A stretch of DNA of 6,403 nt, from contig DDEN01000040.1 in the NCBI GenBank assembly GCA_002336115.1, forward strand, positions 1-6,403, read 5' to 3'. This stretch comes from Chitinophagaceae bacterium UBA1953. GTDB lineage: Bacteria; Bacteroidota; Bacteroidia; Chitinophagales; Chitinophagaceae. The translations under genes were made by a program, and so were the position numbers. The notes beneath the pieces were generated by a model. The model saw only the letters and a list, made by a program, of their open reading frames with translations, was not told where the DNA came from and did not search any database. Below are positions 1-5,664 of the stretch, piece by piece. How positions within the stretch are numbered: position 1 is the stretch's first letter; each line of letters starts with the position of its first letter.

Positions 1-1317
1 CTTCAATCCTTCTAATATTGAATATTCACCATTCAGAATACCCGAGAGTTCATCGTTGGCTGTTTGGCGATACCCGCCCACTTCCAGACGAGCCAGGGCA
101 TTTGAGTTACTGCCCGAAGGATAATTGTATTTGCCGTCAATCATTACAGGATAAATCGGAGGCATACGCAATGATTGTTCCAGGATCCAGTCGGTCCAGT
201 ACGCATGATCTTTTACAATGTTTCGGGTATAAGCTACATTACCACCAATTTTGAACTTTTTTGTCAGCTGATGTTCTACATTTATACGGCCGTTAAATCT
301 GTCCAATCCATATTCAGGACCTACCAGCAAACTGTTTTGGTTCATATATCCAAAGGAAAACAGCACGCTGGTTTTATCATTTCCCCCGCTCAACGACAGG
401 TTATGTGATTGCTGAGGCGCGGATGATTTATAAATATCATTGATCCATTTGTCATTTATGCCGCCGTTGCGGAACTCATTGATTTGTTCAGGCGTAAATG
501 CAATTTTTTTACCCGAATTTACAAGGGCTTCGTTGCGAAGTTCGGCATAAATCCATGAGTCAACCGGATTTGGGAGAGCGGTAACTTTCTGTATTCCATA
601 ATTGAAATCGTAGTTAATTGATAGCTTATCTTTACTCCCTTTTTTGGTTACAATCAGCAGTACTCCGTTCGAAGCACGCGAACCATAAATAGCTGTTGAA
701 GAAGCATCTTTCAATACCGAAATGCTTTCAATATCCGAAGGGTTAACATTCTGAATATCTCCCATCATTCCATCAATTAATATTAACGGATCATTATTGT
801 TGAGTGTGTTTGTTCCCCTGATATTGATAGATGGGCGGTTACCCGGCTGGGAGTTCGTTTGCTGGATGGTTAAGCCGGGAGTAGTTCCCTGCAAAGCTTC
901 CACAACGTTTACTACTGGTTTTCCCTGTAATTCTTTCATCTGAACGGTTGAAACAGCACCTGTCAGGTTTACTTTTTTCTGGGTTGAATACCCTACAACC
1001 ACAAATTCTTCAAGTAATTTCAGATCTTCCTTCAGAGTAACATTTATAACTGATTGTTCGCCGATCAATACTTCTGTCTTGTCGAAACCCAAAAAAGAAA
1101 ATTCCAGAATATCCTGGGGTTGAGCCTGAATGGTATAATTCCCGTTCACATCAGTTACTGTACCAGTTAATGTTCCTTTTATTACAATATTGGCTCCGGG
1201 CAAGATCTGGTTGTCAGACGAGAAAACTTTACCGGTAACTGACTTTTTTTGAGCTACACATGGTAGTACAACCATAAGGAGCAAAAAAGTAAAGATTAGT
1301 TTTTTTATTAGTTTCAT
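1..1317 (-). CDS. SusC/RagA-family TonB-dependent outer-membrane transporter (N-terminal 439 residues, cut by window edge)
   Basis: Outer-membrane receptor that imports glycan fragments or other large nutrients with TonB energy, normally together with a SusD lipoprotein. Translating the minus strand from the ATG at 1317-1315 gives an uninterrupted frame to base 1. Residues 1-23 are a signal peptide (KK, a hydrophobic run, then VAQ before the mature KKSVTGKV). Residues 26-98 form the carboxypeptidase-regulatory-like beta domain (GANIVIKGT, GTVTDVNGNYTI, FSFLGF). Residues 104-120 carry the SusC hallmark EEFVVVGYSTQKKVNLTG. The TonB plug follows at about 113-228 (INIRG, PLILIDG, SVLKDASSTAIYGSRASNG, VTKKG), then the first strands of the barrel. 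There is no STN domain before the beta domain, which argues against direct anti-sigma signalling. Full-length relatives have roughly 1000 residues, so more than half is missing. It lies 34 bases behind the isomerase gene with no separate promoter visible, suggesting co-transcription. The substrate cannot be read from this part. Confidence 0.96.
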   Translation of the reverse strand, partial: MKLIKKLIFTFLLLMVVLPCVAQKKSVTGKVFSSDNQILPGANIVIKGTLTGTVTDVNGNYTIQAQPQDILEFSFLGFDKTEVLIGEQSVINVTLKEDLKLLEEFVVVGYSTQKKVNLTGAVSTVQMKELQGKPVVNVVEALQGTTPGLTIQQTNSQPGNRPSINIRGTNTLNNNDPLILIDGMMGDIQNVNPSDIESISVLKDASSTAIYGSRASNGVLLIVTKKGSKDKLSINYDFNYGIQKVTALPNPVDSWIYAELRNEALVNSGKKIAFTPEQINEFRNGGINDKWINDIYKSSAPQQSHNLSLSGGNDKTSVLFSFGYMNQNSLLVGPEYGLDRFNGRINVEHQLTKKFKIGGNVAYTRNIVKDHAYWTDWILEQSLRMPPIYPVMIDGKYNYPSGSNSNALARLEVGGYRQTANDELSGILNGEYSILEGLK

Positions 1318-1351
1318 ATTTGTTGGGGTTTGGGTTATTTGATCACTATAC

Positions 1352-3097
1352 TTAATTTCTTACAAAAGCCTTAATCGTTGCGCACTCAGTACCTATACTT
1401 TCACCGTACGGGCGGATTGAATATGAACCTACGCAGGCAGGCACAATAAATGTTTCGGCATAATGAACAACAAATGGTTTGAATTCATTTTCGAGGCTTT
1501 CAACAATTACTTCACGACCTTCGATAAGGTTTAGCACGTTTACGCCGTCACCTGTATTATGGATCACCGGTTTTGAGAACCAATGCCTCCGGGTTTCGAT
1601 AAATTCGCTTTTATGCAAACCTGTACGTTCTTCGCGCCAACCATCTCCTTCTGAGATGGGTTCTACTTGTCCTACCAGGTTTTCGAGGCAATATTCGGTA
1701 TTGCGGTCCCACTGAATCACCTTTGATCCATGGTCGATATTAATCGCGCGTGGCTGGCCATCCAATCCCAGGCGTCCCCAATCGTAGAGCTTAAATGTGA
1801 AAATATAGGGAGTCGCGCTTATTTCGAGCACCATGCTGTTAGCACCTGAGCAATGAATAGTTCCATTGGGGATTAAAAAATGATCGTGTTTTTTAGCGGG
1901 GAAAACATTTACATATTTTTCGGCATCAAAAGTAGAATCCGTATCCTGGGCTCTCTGCAGATCAGCAAGCATCTGGGTTGAGTCAATTCCTGTTTTTACG
2001 CCCATGTATACATTGGCTCCTTGTTTTGCATCCAGCAGATAATAACTTTCGTCCTGGGTATATTTCATTCCAAAAGTGTCGCGGATGTATTGGGTGGTCG
2101 GATGAACCTGCAAACTGAGATTTCCGCCATCCATGGTATCAAGCAAATCGAACCGGATCGGGAATTCCTTTCCAAACCGTGACTCAACTTTTTCGCCAAG
2201 CAACTCCTTGCTTTTATAAAAAACCAGGTTTATAGCCGGTGTTTCAAAAATCTGATCCTCAATTTTAAACAGTATGCTGTTTTCTTCAGGAACACCATCA
2301 AAGGACCAGGCATAATTCGGCTTTGTTTTATCCAGACCGCAAACATCTTTCATCCATTGTCCGCCCCATGGCCCCGGGTCAAAATACGGAACCAGACGAA
2401 ACGGGCTTTTCACTATTTCCGATAAGCCATCCAGCAAGGTTTGCGAAGTAATCATTTTAGGCTCGTTTTGTTTGTTAGTATCGAGCCAGTAGTCTGCTTT
2501 TTCGAACAACTGCTGTTTTAGCTTATCGCACACCCGCCAGTCGACAAAAAAGGAGCGTTTATATTGAATTCCAGGAGCTTCGTCCTTGTTGGTAATTCCA
2601 AGATTATTAACTTCTTTTTTCCGCTGCCGGAGCTGGATTTCCCAACGTGCCATATCGGCATATACAAGGCAATCGTATTCTTCGGTAAGTAATGATGCTC
2701 CGCATCCAAACACAATAACCAACCCCGTTGCATTTTTTATTTTAGAGCGTAGTACTTCTACCTTCCCCGGATCCAGAAAGTTATGAAATGTAAGCCGTGT
2801 CATGTAACCAAAAATTGCATCATCGGTTACATCGGGGAATGTCAATTCTCTGATTTTTTCTTCCGGGTAAAATGCGTCTTCCGATTTTATGAGAGTTCCG
2901 GGATTTAATCGTAAGAAATTACTCAGCAACTCATCGGGATATACACCCTGGTAACATTCGACTATTATTATATAACGATTATTTTCGGAGCTTTTAATTT
3001 TATTCGCTATCTCATCTAAAACGGAATCCCAGCCGCAGAATATTTCTCCGCTGATAGGGAAAGAAGGTGAGATATTGTAATTAGGAGTTTTGGGCAT
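1352..3097 (-). CDS. Class I mannose-6-phosphate isomerase-like protein with an N-terminal degenerate kinase-like domain
   Basis: Predicted cytoplasmic zinc enzyme interconverting mannose 6-phosphate and fructose 6-phosphate, or a close variant. The 581 residues fall into two parts. From about 235 to the end is a type I PMI cupin: PGPWGGQW (241-248), the zinc-ligand pair in SLQVHP (Q330, H332), a third ligand in DESYYLLDA (E350), the fourth in GTIHCSG (H415), and the late signature LYDWGRLGLDGQPR (437-450). Residues 40-205 resemble a P-loop kinase fold of uridine-kinase type (strand YIIIVE, later GLVIVFG and a YADMARWEIQLRQRKK segment). The P-loop position reads ECYQGVYPDELL, without the GxxxxGK[ST] lysine, so phosphotransfer is unlikely. 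Ordinary type I PMIs have about 300-440 residues, so the N-terminal part is an addition. The ATG at 3097 follows an A/T-rich leader with no Shine-Dalgarno. It is divergent from the AraC gene and heads a probable operon with the SusC gene. PMI assignment is strong; the kinase-like fold is inferred from pattern. Confidence 0.9.
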   Translation of the reverse strand: MPKTPNYNISPSFPISGEIFCGWDSVLDEIANKIKSSENNRYIIIVECYQGVYPDELLSNFLRLNPGTLIKSEDAFYPEEKIRELTFPDVTDDAIFGYMTRLTFHNFLDPGKVEVLRSKIKNATGLVIVFGCGASLLTEEYDCLVYADMARWEIQLRQRKKEVNNLGITNKDEAPGIQYKRSFFVDWRVCDKLKQQLFEKADYWLDTNKQNEPKMITSQTLLDGLSEIVKSPFRLVPYFDPGPWGGQWMKDVCGLDKTKPNYAWSFDGVPEENSILFKIEDQIFETPAINLVFYKSKELLGEKVESRFGKEFPIRFDLLDTMDGGNLSLQVHPTTQYIRDTFGMKYTQDESYYLLDAKQGANVYMGVKTGIDSTQMLADLQRAQDTDSTFDAEKYVNVFPAKKHDHFLIPNGTIHCSGANSMVLEISATPYIFTFKLYDWGRLGLDGQPRAINIDHGSKVIQWDRNTEYCLENLVGQVEPISEGDGWREERTGLHKSEFIETRRHWFSKPVIHNTGDGVNVLNLIEGREVIVESLENEFKPFVVHYAETFIVPACVGSYSIRPYGESIGTECATIKAFVRN

Positions 3098-3116
3098 TGA
3101 ATGTTTTTTTAAGCAG

Positions 3117-3163
3117 AATAAGTCTAAATAGGCTTAGTATTAATTAATTAGTAAAGACTTATT
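3117..3163. repeat. 9-base inverted repeat upstream of the isomerase gene
   Basis: AATAAGTCT at 3117-3125 is the exact reverse complement of AGACTTATT at 3155-3163, with 29 A/T-rich bases between that contain the self-complementary ATTAATTAAT. The inner arm ends 20 bases before the isomerase ATG (3097, minus strand), so it is either a protein-binding site near that promoter or a stem in the mRNA leader. The same octamer ATAAGTCT recurs at 4257-4264, just past the AraC gene, beside a small AGACT/AGTCT inverted repeat. The repeat is seen directly; its function is a guess. Confidence 0.4.
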
Positions 3164-3249
3164 TTAGTGTTTTATTTGTTTCAGTTTAATCCGGTTCAAT
3201 CTTTCCACAACTTTAAATTTTTAACTGAGGGGAATCATTAATCTAACCG

Positions 3250-3265
3250 GCTACAAATATGTAGC
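3250..3265. promoter_or_regulatory. 16-base palindrome, candidate operator between the isomerase and AraC genes
   Basis: GCTACAAATATGTAGC has perfect 6-base arms (GCTACA / TGTAGC) around the four bases AATA. It lies in the divergent promoter region and its centre is about 28 bases upstream of the predicted -7 element of the AraC gene, close to position -41 of the predicted start point, where activators often bind. AraC proteins more often recognise direct repeats, so another regulator could be the binder. Confidence 0.4.
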
Positions 3266-3285
3266 TGTTTAAAGGTAAAATAATA

Positions 3286-3293
3286 TAACTTTG
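3286..3293 (+). promoter_or_regulatory. Predicted Bacteroidota -7 promoter element for the AraC-family gene
   Basis: TAACTTTG matches the Bacteroidota -7 consensus TAnnTTTG exactly and lies 45 bases upstream of the AraC ATG at 3339. No good -33 TTTG/TTG element is present at about 20 bases further upstream (only TGTTT at 3266-3270), which would fit a promoter needing an activator. Assignment rests on the motif alone. Confidence 0.45.
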
Positions 3294-3338
3294 TTGTGAT
3301 TTACTTGTACTATCTTATGAATATATAAAAACAGATTT

Positions 3339-4229
3339 ATGCCGCAAATAAAACAAGGATTTAAAGGGCAGCGATTGATTGCCATCAGCTCGGAAGTATT
3401 GCAGAATGCCGAACTCGACCCTTTGGCAAAAAGCCTTTATATTACTAAGATTGGATTTTTCCCGGCGGTTAAGTACCACTATAACAAGAAAGAAAATGGG
3501 GTGGATTATTATATCCTTATCTATTGCACAGCTGGCGAAGGCTGGTATAAACTAGGCGAAAAGACGTATGTGATAAAGGAAAACGAATATATTATCCTCC
3601 CTCCTGATACTCCGTACAGCTTTGGTGCCAATACTGCTAATCCATGGACTATTTACTGGATACATTTTAAAGGAAAGCTGGCAGCTTCGTTTTTTAAATC
3701 ACCGATTATTTCGCATCAGATTCAGTCGACCCAAAACTCCCGCTTACAGGACAGGATACAGTTATTTGAAGAAATTTATGAAAACCTGGAGTTGAGTTAC
3801 CACAGCGATCACTATTGTTATGCATCACTTTGCCTTTTTCATTTTCTAGCTTCATTCAAATATATCGAACAGTTCCGGCAGATACGTAACAGTGATATTA
3901 AGGAGTACCGCTTCAGCGACAAAGTGATATATCATATGCGCGAAAATGTTGAGACTAATCTTACACTGGATGTGCTGGCGAAACAGTTCGGTTATTCAAC
4001 TTCCCATTTTTCAGCGCTTTTCCAGGAGGAGACAAAACAATCGCCCATAAAGTATTTTATTGCTTTAAAGATTGAAAAAGCGTGCCAATATCTGGAGTTG
4101 TCAAGTATGAAAATCTGTGATATTTATCCTAAGCTCGGTTTTCAGGATGCGGCATATTTCAGCAGGATGTTTACCAAGATTATGAGTATTTCACCTTCTA
4201 AGTACAGGGAGCGGGAAAGATATAAATAA
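3339..4229 (+). CDS. AraC-family transcriptional regulator with cupin sensor domain
   Basis: A 296-residue DNA-binding regulator, probably sugar-responsive. Residues about 38-120 fit the AraC N-terminal cupin ligand-binding domain (YYILIYCTAGEGWYKLG, YVIKENEYIILPPDTPYSFGA, PWTIYWIHFKG). Residues about 192-294 are the AraC C-terminal domain with two helix-turn-helices: the first around 208-229 (TLDVLAKQFGYSTSHFSALF), the second around 257-281, ending in the family signature GFQDAAYFSRMFTKIMSISPSKYR. Length and domain order are those of a complete family member. The ATG at 3339 is preceded by an A/T-rich leader with no Shine-Dalgarno and a TAnnTTTG promoter element. Its divergent position to the isomerase/SusC genes suggests that it controls them and perhaps itself. 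The ligand is not readable; mannose or a mannose oligosaccharide is an inference from the neighbour. Confidence 0.95.
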   Translation: MPQIKQGFKGQRLIAISSEVLQNAELDPLAKSLYITKIGFFPAVKYHYNKKENGVDYYILIYCTAGEGWYKLGEKTYVIKENEYIILPPDTPYSFGANTANPWTIYWIHFKGKLAASFFKSPIISHQIQSTQNSRLQDRIQLFEEIYENLELSYHSDHYCYASLCLFHFLASFKYIEQFRQIRNSDIKEYRFSDKVIYHMRENVETNLTLDVLAKQFGYSTSHFSALFQEETKQSPIKYFIALKIEKACQYLELSSMKICDIYPKLGFQDAAYFSRMFTKIMSISPSKYRERERYK

Positions 4230-4260
4230 AAAATAAAGCTAAATAGAAGACTAATGATAA

Positions 4261-4542
4261 GTCTCAACTTCCCACTACAGTGGTATTTCTAAAGAGTTGC
4301 ATGAATTTCGTTCAACCCTATCAGACATTGACAAAATGAACTTCGACTTTGGTTATTCAGTATTACACAAAGGTAAAGTTTTGTTCATTGCTAAGGGAAT
4401 TAACTTTGGCTATAACTCACAACTACCTTGGAAAGATAACTTGAACTTTCAAATTTCAAGTGTTGAACGCATTGCATTGAAAGGCACAAATGGCTCGGGA
4501 AAAACAACTTTGATAAAACTAATTTTGGGCATTATTGAACCG
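4261..4542 (+). pseudogene. Fragment of an ABC-F family ATPase (second ATP-binding domain, up to just past Walker A)
   Basis: The frame is open from the stop at 4258-4260. The inter-domain region (SHYSGISKELHEF, LSDIDKMNFDFGYS) leads into the start of an ABC domain: LFIAKGINFGYNSQLPWKDN, then RIALKGTNGSGKTTLIKL with Walker A GTNGSGKT at about 4483-4506. This matches the second nucleotide-binding domain of ABC-F proteins, soluble ATPases acting on the ribosome, some of which protect against antibiotics. Everything before this region and everything after (Q-loop, signature, Walker B) is missing; similarity ends at LGIIEP near 4542. The position usually Gly before ERIAL is Val here. Starts available in frame are TTG 4297 and ATG 4336; translation would run on through the next fragment to the stop at 4726-4728, giving a chimeric 143- or 130-residue product. 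ABC-F origin is confident, specific subfamily not. A functional ATPase is excluded by the missing motifs. Confidence 0.75.
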
Positions 4543-4549
4543 CGCGCGG
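4540..4549. other. All-GC 10-base palindrome at the junction of two gene fragments
   Basis: CCGCGCGCGG is a perfect palindrome within strongly A/T-rich DNA, exactly where similarity to an ABC-F ATPase stops and similarity to a CPBP protease begins. It marks the likely recombination joint. It may be the break site itself or part of the CPBP gene (it encodes the residues just before the EExxxR motif). Confidence 0.4.
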
Positions 4550-4808
4550 AGGAATTTGTTTATAGGGAATTTGCTATAAAAGAACTGGTAAGTAATAAAA
4601 TCAATAAATGGCTGGCTATTTTTGCAGCAACTTTTCCTTTTATTTTTCAACACGGCTTAAAATCAATAGACCAATTTTGGTGGTTTTTAATTTGGGGGAT
4701 TGTATTTGGGATACTTTTTTATGACTAAAAAAATTAACTTTCAACATTATTATACATTGTCTTATCATATTGTCAGCAATGATTGCAATTCTGCAGGTAA
4801 TACAATAA
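4543..4808 (+). pseudogene. CPBP-family intramembrane protease, N-terminally truncated and frameshifted
   Basis: C-terminal core of a CPBP (CAAX protease / bacteriocin-processing, Abi) multi-pass membrane protease. Motif 1 EExxxR is EEFVYR at 4549-4566. Motif 2 FxxxH is FIFQH at 4639-4653, inside a hydrophobic segment and 34 residues after the first Glu. The first reading frame continues through the hydrophobic FWWFLIWGIVFGILFYD to a stop at 4726-4728. Motif 3 HxxxN (HIVSN, 4766-4780) is in the next frame, 38 codons downstream of motif 2, which is normal spacing. A further shift of one base near 4776 reads AMIAILQVIQ and stops at 4806-4808. Both shifts go the same way and fit single-base insertions; the first probably lies in the T-run at 4714-4720 or the A-run at 4727-4733. 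The N-terminal membrane segments are absent and an ABC-F fragment stands in their place. The third-motif match at the right distance is the main argument for frameshift over coincidence. Confidence 0.65.
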
Positions 4809-4991
4809 AACAAGCAATTTCTGTAATTGAGCCAATAGCTTTACCAATGATAGATTGACTAATAAAACACAAGCACTTAATATTATGATTGCGGAAAGGA
4901 GGACTAATGTGAGTAATTTAAGCTTTTGTACTTCTATAAACTTTGTGTGTAGGGCAGCAATAATCGTATCAAATCCTGCCTTTCGCGAACA
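4773..4991 (-). other. Start-less hydrophobic open frame on the minus strand, unidentified
   Basis: Between stops at 4994-4992 and 4775-4773 the minus strand is open for 72 codons and encodes AGFDTIIAALHTKFIEVQK followed by a leucine-rich membrane-like stretch (KLLTLVLLSAIIILSACVLL, then VNLSLVKLLAQLQKLL). The segment ending LSAC superficially resembles a lipoprotein signal, but no ATG, GTG or TTG lies suitably upstream. It could be a relic of a membrane-protein gene or chance. It overlaps the tail of the CPBP fragment. No function is assigned. The rest of 4809-5030 shows no gene I can support. Confidence 0.2.
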
Positions 4992-5030
4992 TTATTCCGC
5001 AAGTGGCAAGCATAAAAAACGACACAGTAC

Positions 5031-5597
5031 ATGGGACATTTAAGAGAATATTACGAAGGGATTATTAAACTTCAGGAGTCAGAATGGGAGTTTATAGCTA
5101 CATATTTTAATAAAAGAATATTTAATAAAAATGAAATTATTACTAGGCAAGGCGAGACAGAGAATTACTTATCCTTTATCGAATCTGGGATTATACGATT
5201 TTTTATTCCTGAAGATGAAAAAGAATTGACTTTTAATTTTAGTTTCAACAAGGAATTTACTTGTGCATATGATTCCTTTTTGACTCAAACGCCTTCTGAA
5301 TATGAGTTGCAAGCATTGACCCAAACAATCGTTTGGCAGATTTCCTATAGCGATTTGCAGAAAGTATATGCACAAACTCAGGTCGGTAATTATTTGGGAC
5401 GTTTTGCATCCGAGAAATTGTTTTTAGCAAAAAGCAGACGCGAATTATCATTGCTTAAATACAATGCCAAAGAAAGATATTTAAAACTGTTTAGCGAGCA
5501 ACCTGATATTTTAAAATTCATCCCAATGAAATATATTGCTTCTTACATAGGTGTAACGCCACAAGGTTTGAGCAGAATACGCCGGCAAATTAGTTAA
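5031..5597 (+). CDS. Crp/Fnr-family transcriptional regulator
   Basis: A 188-residue cytoplasmic regulator. Residues about 14-120 form the cyclic-nucleotide-binding-type beta roll (RIFNKNEIITRQGETENYLS, FIESGIIRFFI, FNFSFNKEF, LQALTQTIVWQIS). The long dimer helix is around 118-140. Residues about 146-186 are a compact winged-helix DNA-binding domain (KERYLKLF, then IPMKYIASYIGVTPQGLSRI). The length is typical of the short Bacteroidota members, which mostly lack evidence for cAMP binding; no Fnr-type cysteine cluster is present (one Cys, residue 78). The ATG at 5031 is the only sensible start; no Shine-Dalgarno and no convincing promoter are visible upstream. It reads in the same direction as the deformylase 67 bases downstream and could regulate it. 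The target and signal are unknown. Confidence 0.93.
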   Translation: MGHLREYYEGIIKLQESEWEFIATYFNKRIFNKNEIITRQGETENYLSFIESGIIRFFIPEDEKELTFNFSFNKEFTCAYDSFLTQTPSEYELQALTQTIVWQISYSDLQKVYAQTQVGNYLGRFASEKLFLAKSRRELSLLKYNAKERYLKLFSEQPDILKFIPMKYIASYIGVTPQGLSRIRRQIS

Positions 5598-5602
5598 CAT
5601 AG

Positions 5603-5660
5603 GTTCATTGTTTGTTTGATTGGTTCTTCTGAATTTTGCAGGACAAACTAAAGAATGAAC
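5603..5660. repeat. Imperfect inverted repeat between the Crp/Fnr and deformylase genes
   Basis: GTTCATTGTTTGTTTG at 5603-5618 is matched by CAAACTAAAGAATGAAC at 5644-5660: outer arms GTTCATT/AATGAAC and inner GTTTG/CAAAC pair perfectly, with 25 bases between. It ends four bases before the deformylase ATG. It may be an operator for a dimeric regulator such as the adjacent Crp/Fnr protein, or a leader stem. It is not a normal terminator (long loop, no T-run after the second arm). Confidence 0.4.
5608..5638 (+). promoter_or_regulatory. Possible promoter for the deformylase gene
   Basis: GAATTTTG at 5631-5638 has one mismatch to the Bacteroidota -7 consensus TAnnTTTG, and a TTG at 5608-5610 lies 20 bases upstream, the expected -33 spacing. 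The ATG follows at 5665. The promoter would sit inside the inverted repeat at 5603-5660, so a protein bound there could block or aid transcription. Motif-based only. Confidence 0.3.
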
Positions 5661-5664
5661 AAAC

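Noticed and set aside
18..408. Two overlapping plus-strand open frames of about 78 codons
   Set aside because: They lie entirely antisense to the strongly supported SusC-family gene and have no recognisable protein features.
1479..2786. Short open frames on both strands inside the isomerase region
   Set aside because: They overlap a continuous 581-residue frame with conserved catalytic motifs; codon patterns are explained by that gene.
4248..4264. AGACT/AGTCT hairpin after the AraC gene as a terminator
   Set aside because: The stem is only five bases and no T-run follows, so it is not a convincing terminator; it is kept only as part of the repeated ATAAGTCT observation.
4721..4858. A 45-codon frame starting with ATG that overlaps the stop of the chimeric frame
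   Set aside because: Its first half carries the CPBP HxxxN motif at the correct distance, so it is better explained as the frameshifted tail of that gene than as an independent small protein.
4921..4945. TTTG-containing stretches upstream of the Crp/Fnr gene as its promoter
   Set aside because: Both candidates miss the TA of TAnnTTTG and have no correctly spaced -33 element.
4855..5043. A 62-codon plus-strand frame from a TTG running into the Crp/Fnr start
   Set aside because: Weak start, no domain, low-information composition, and it overlaps the start of a well-supported gene in another frame.
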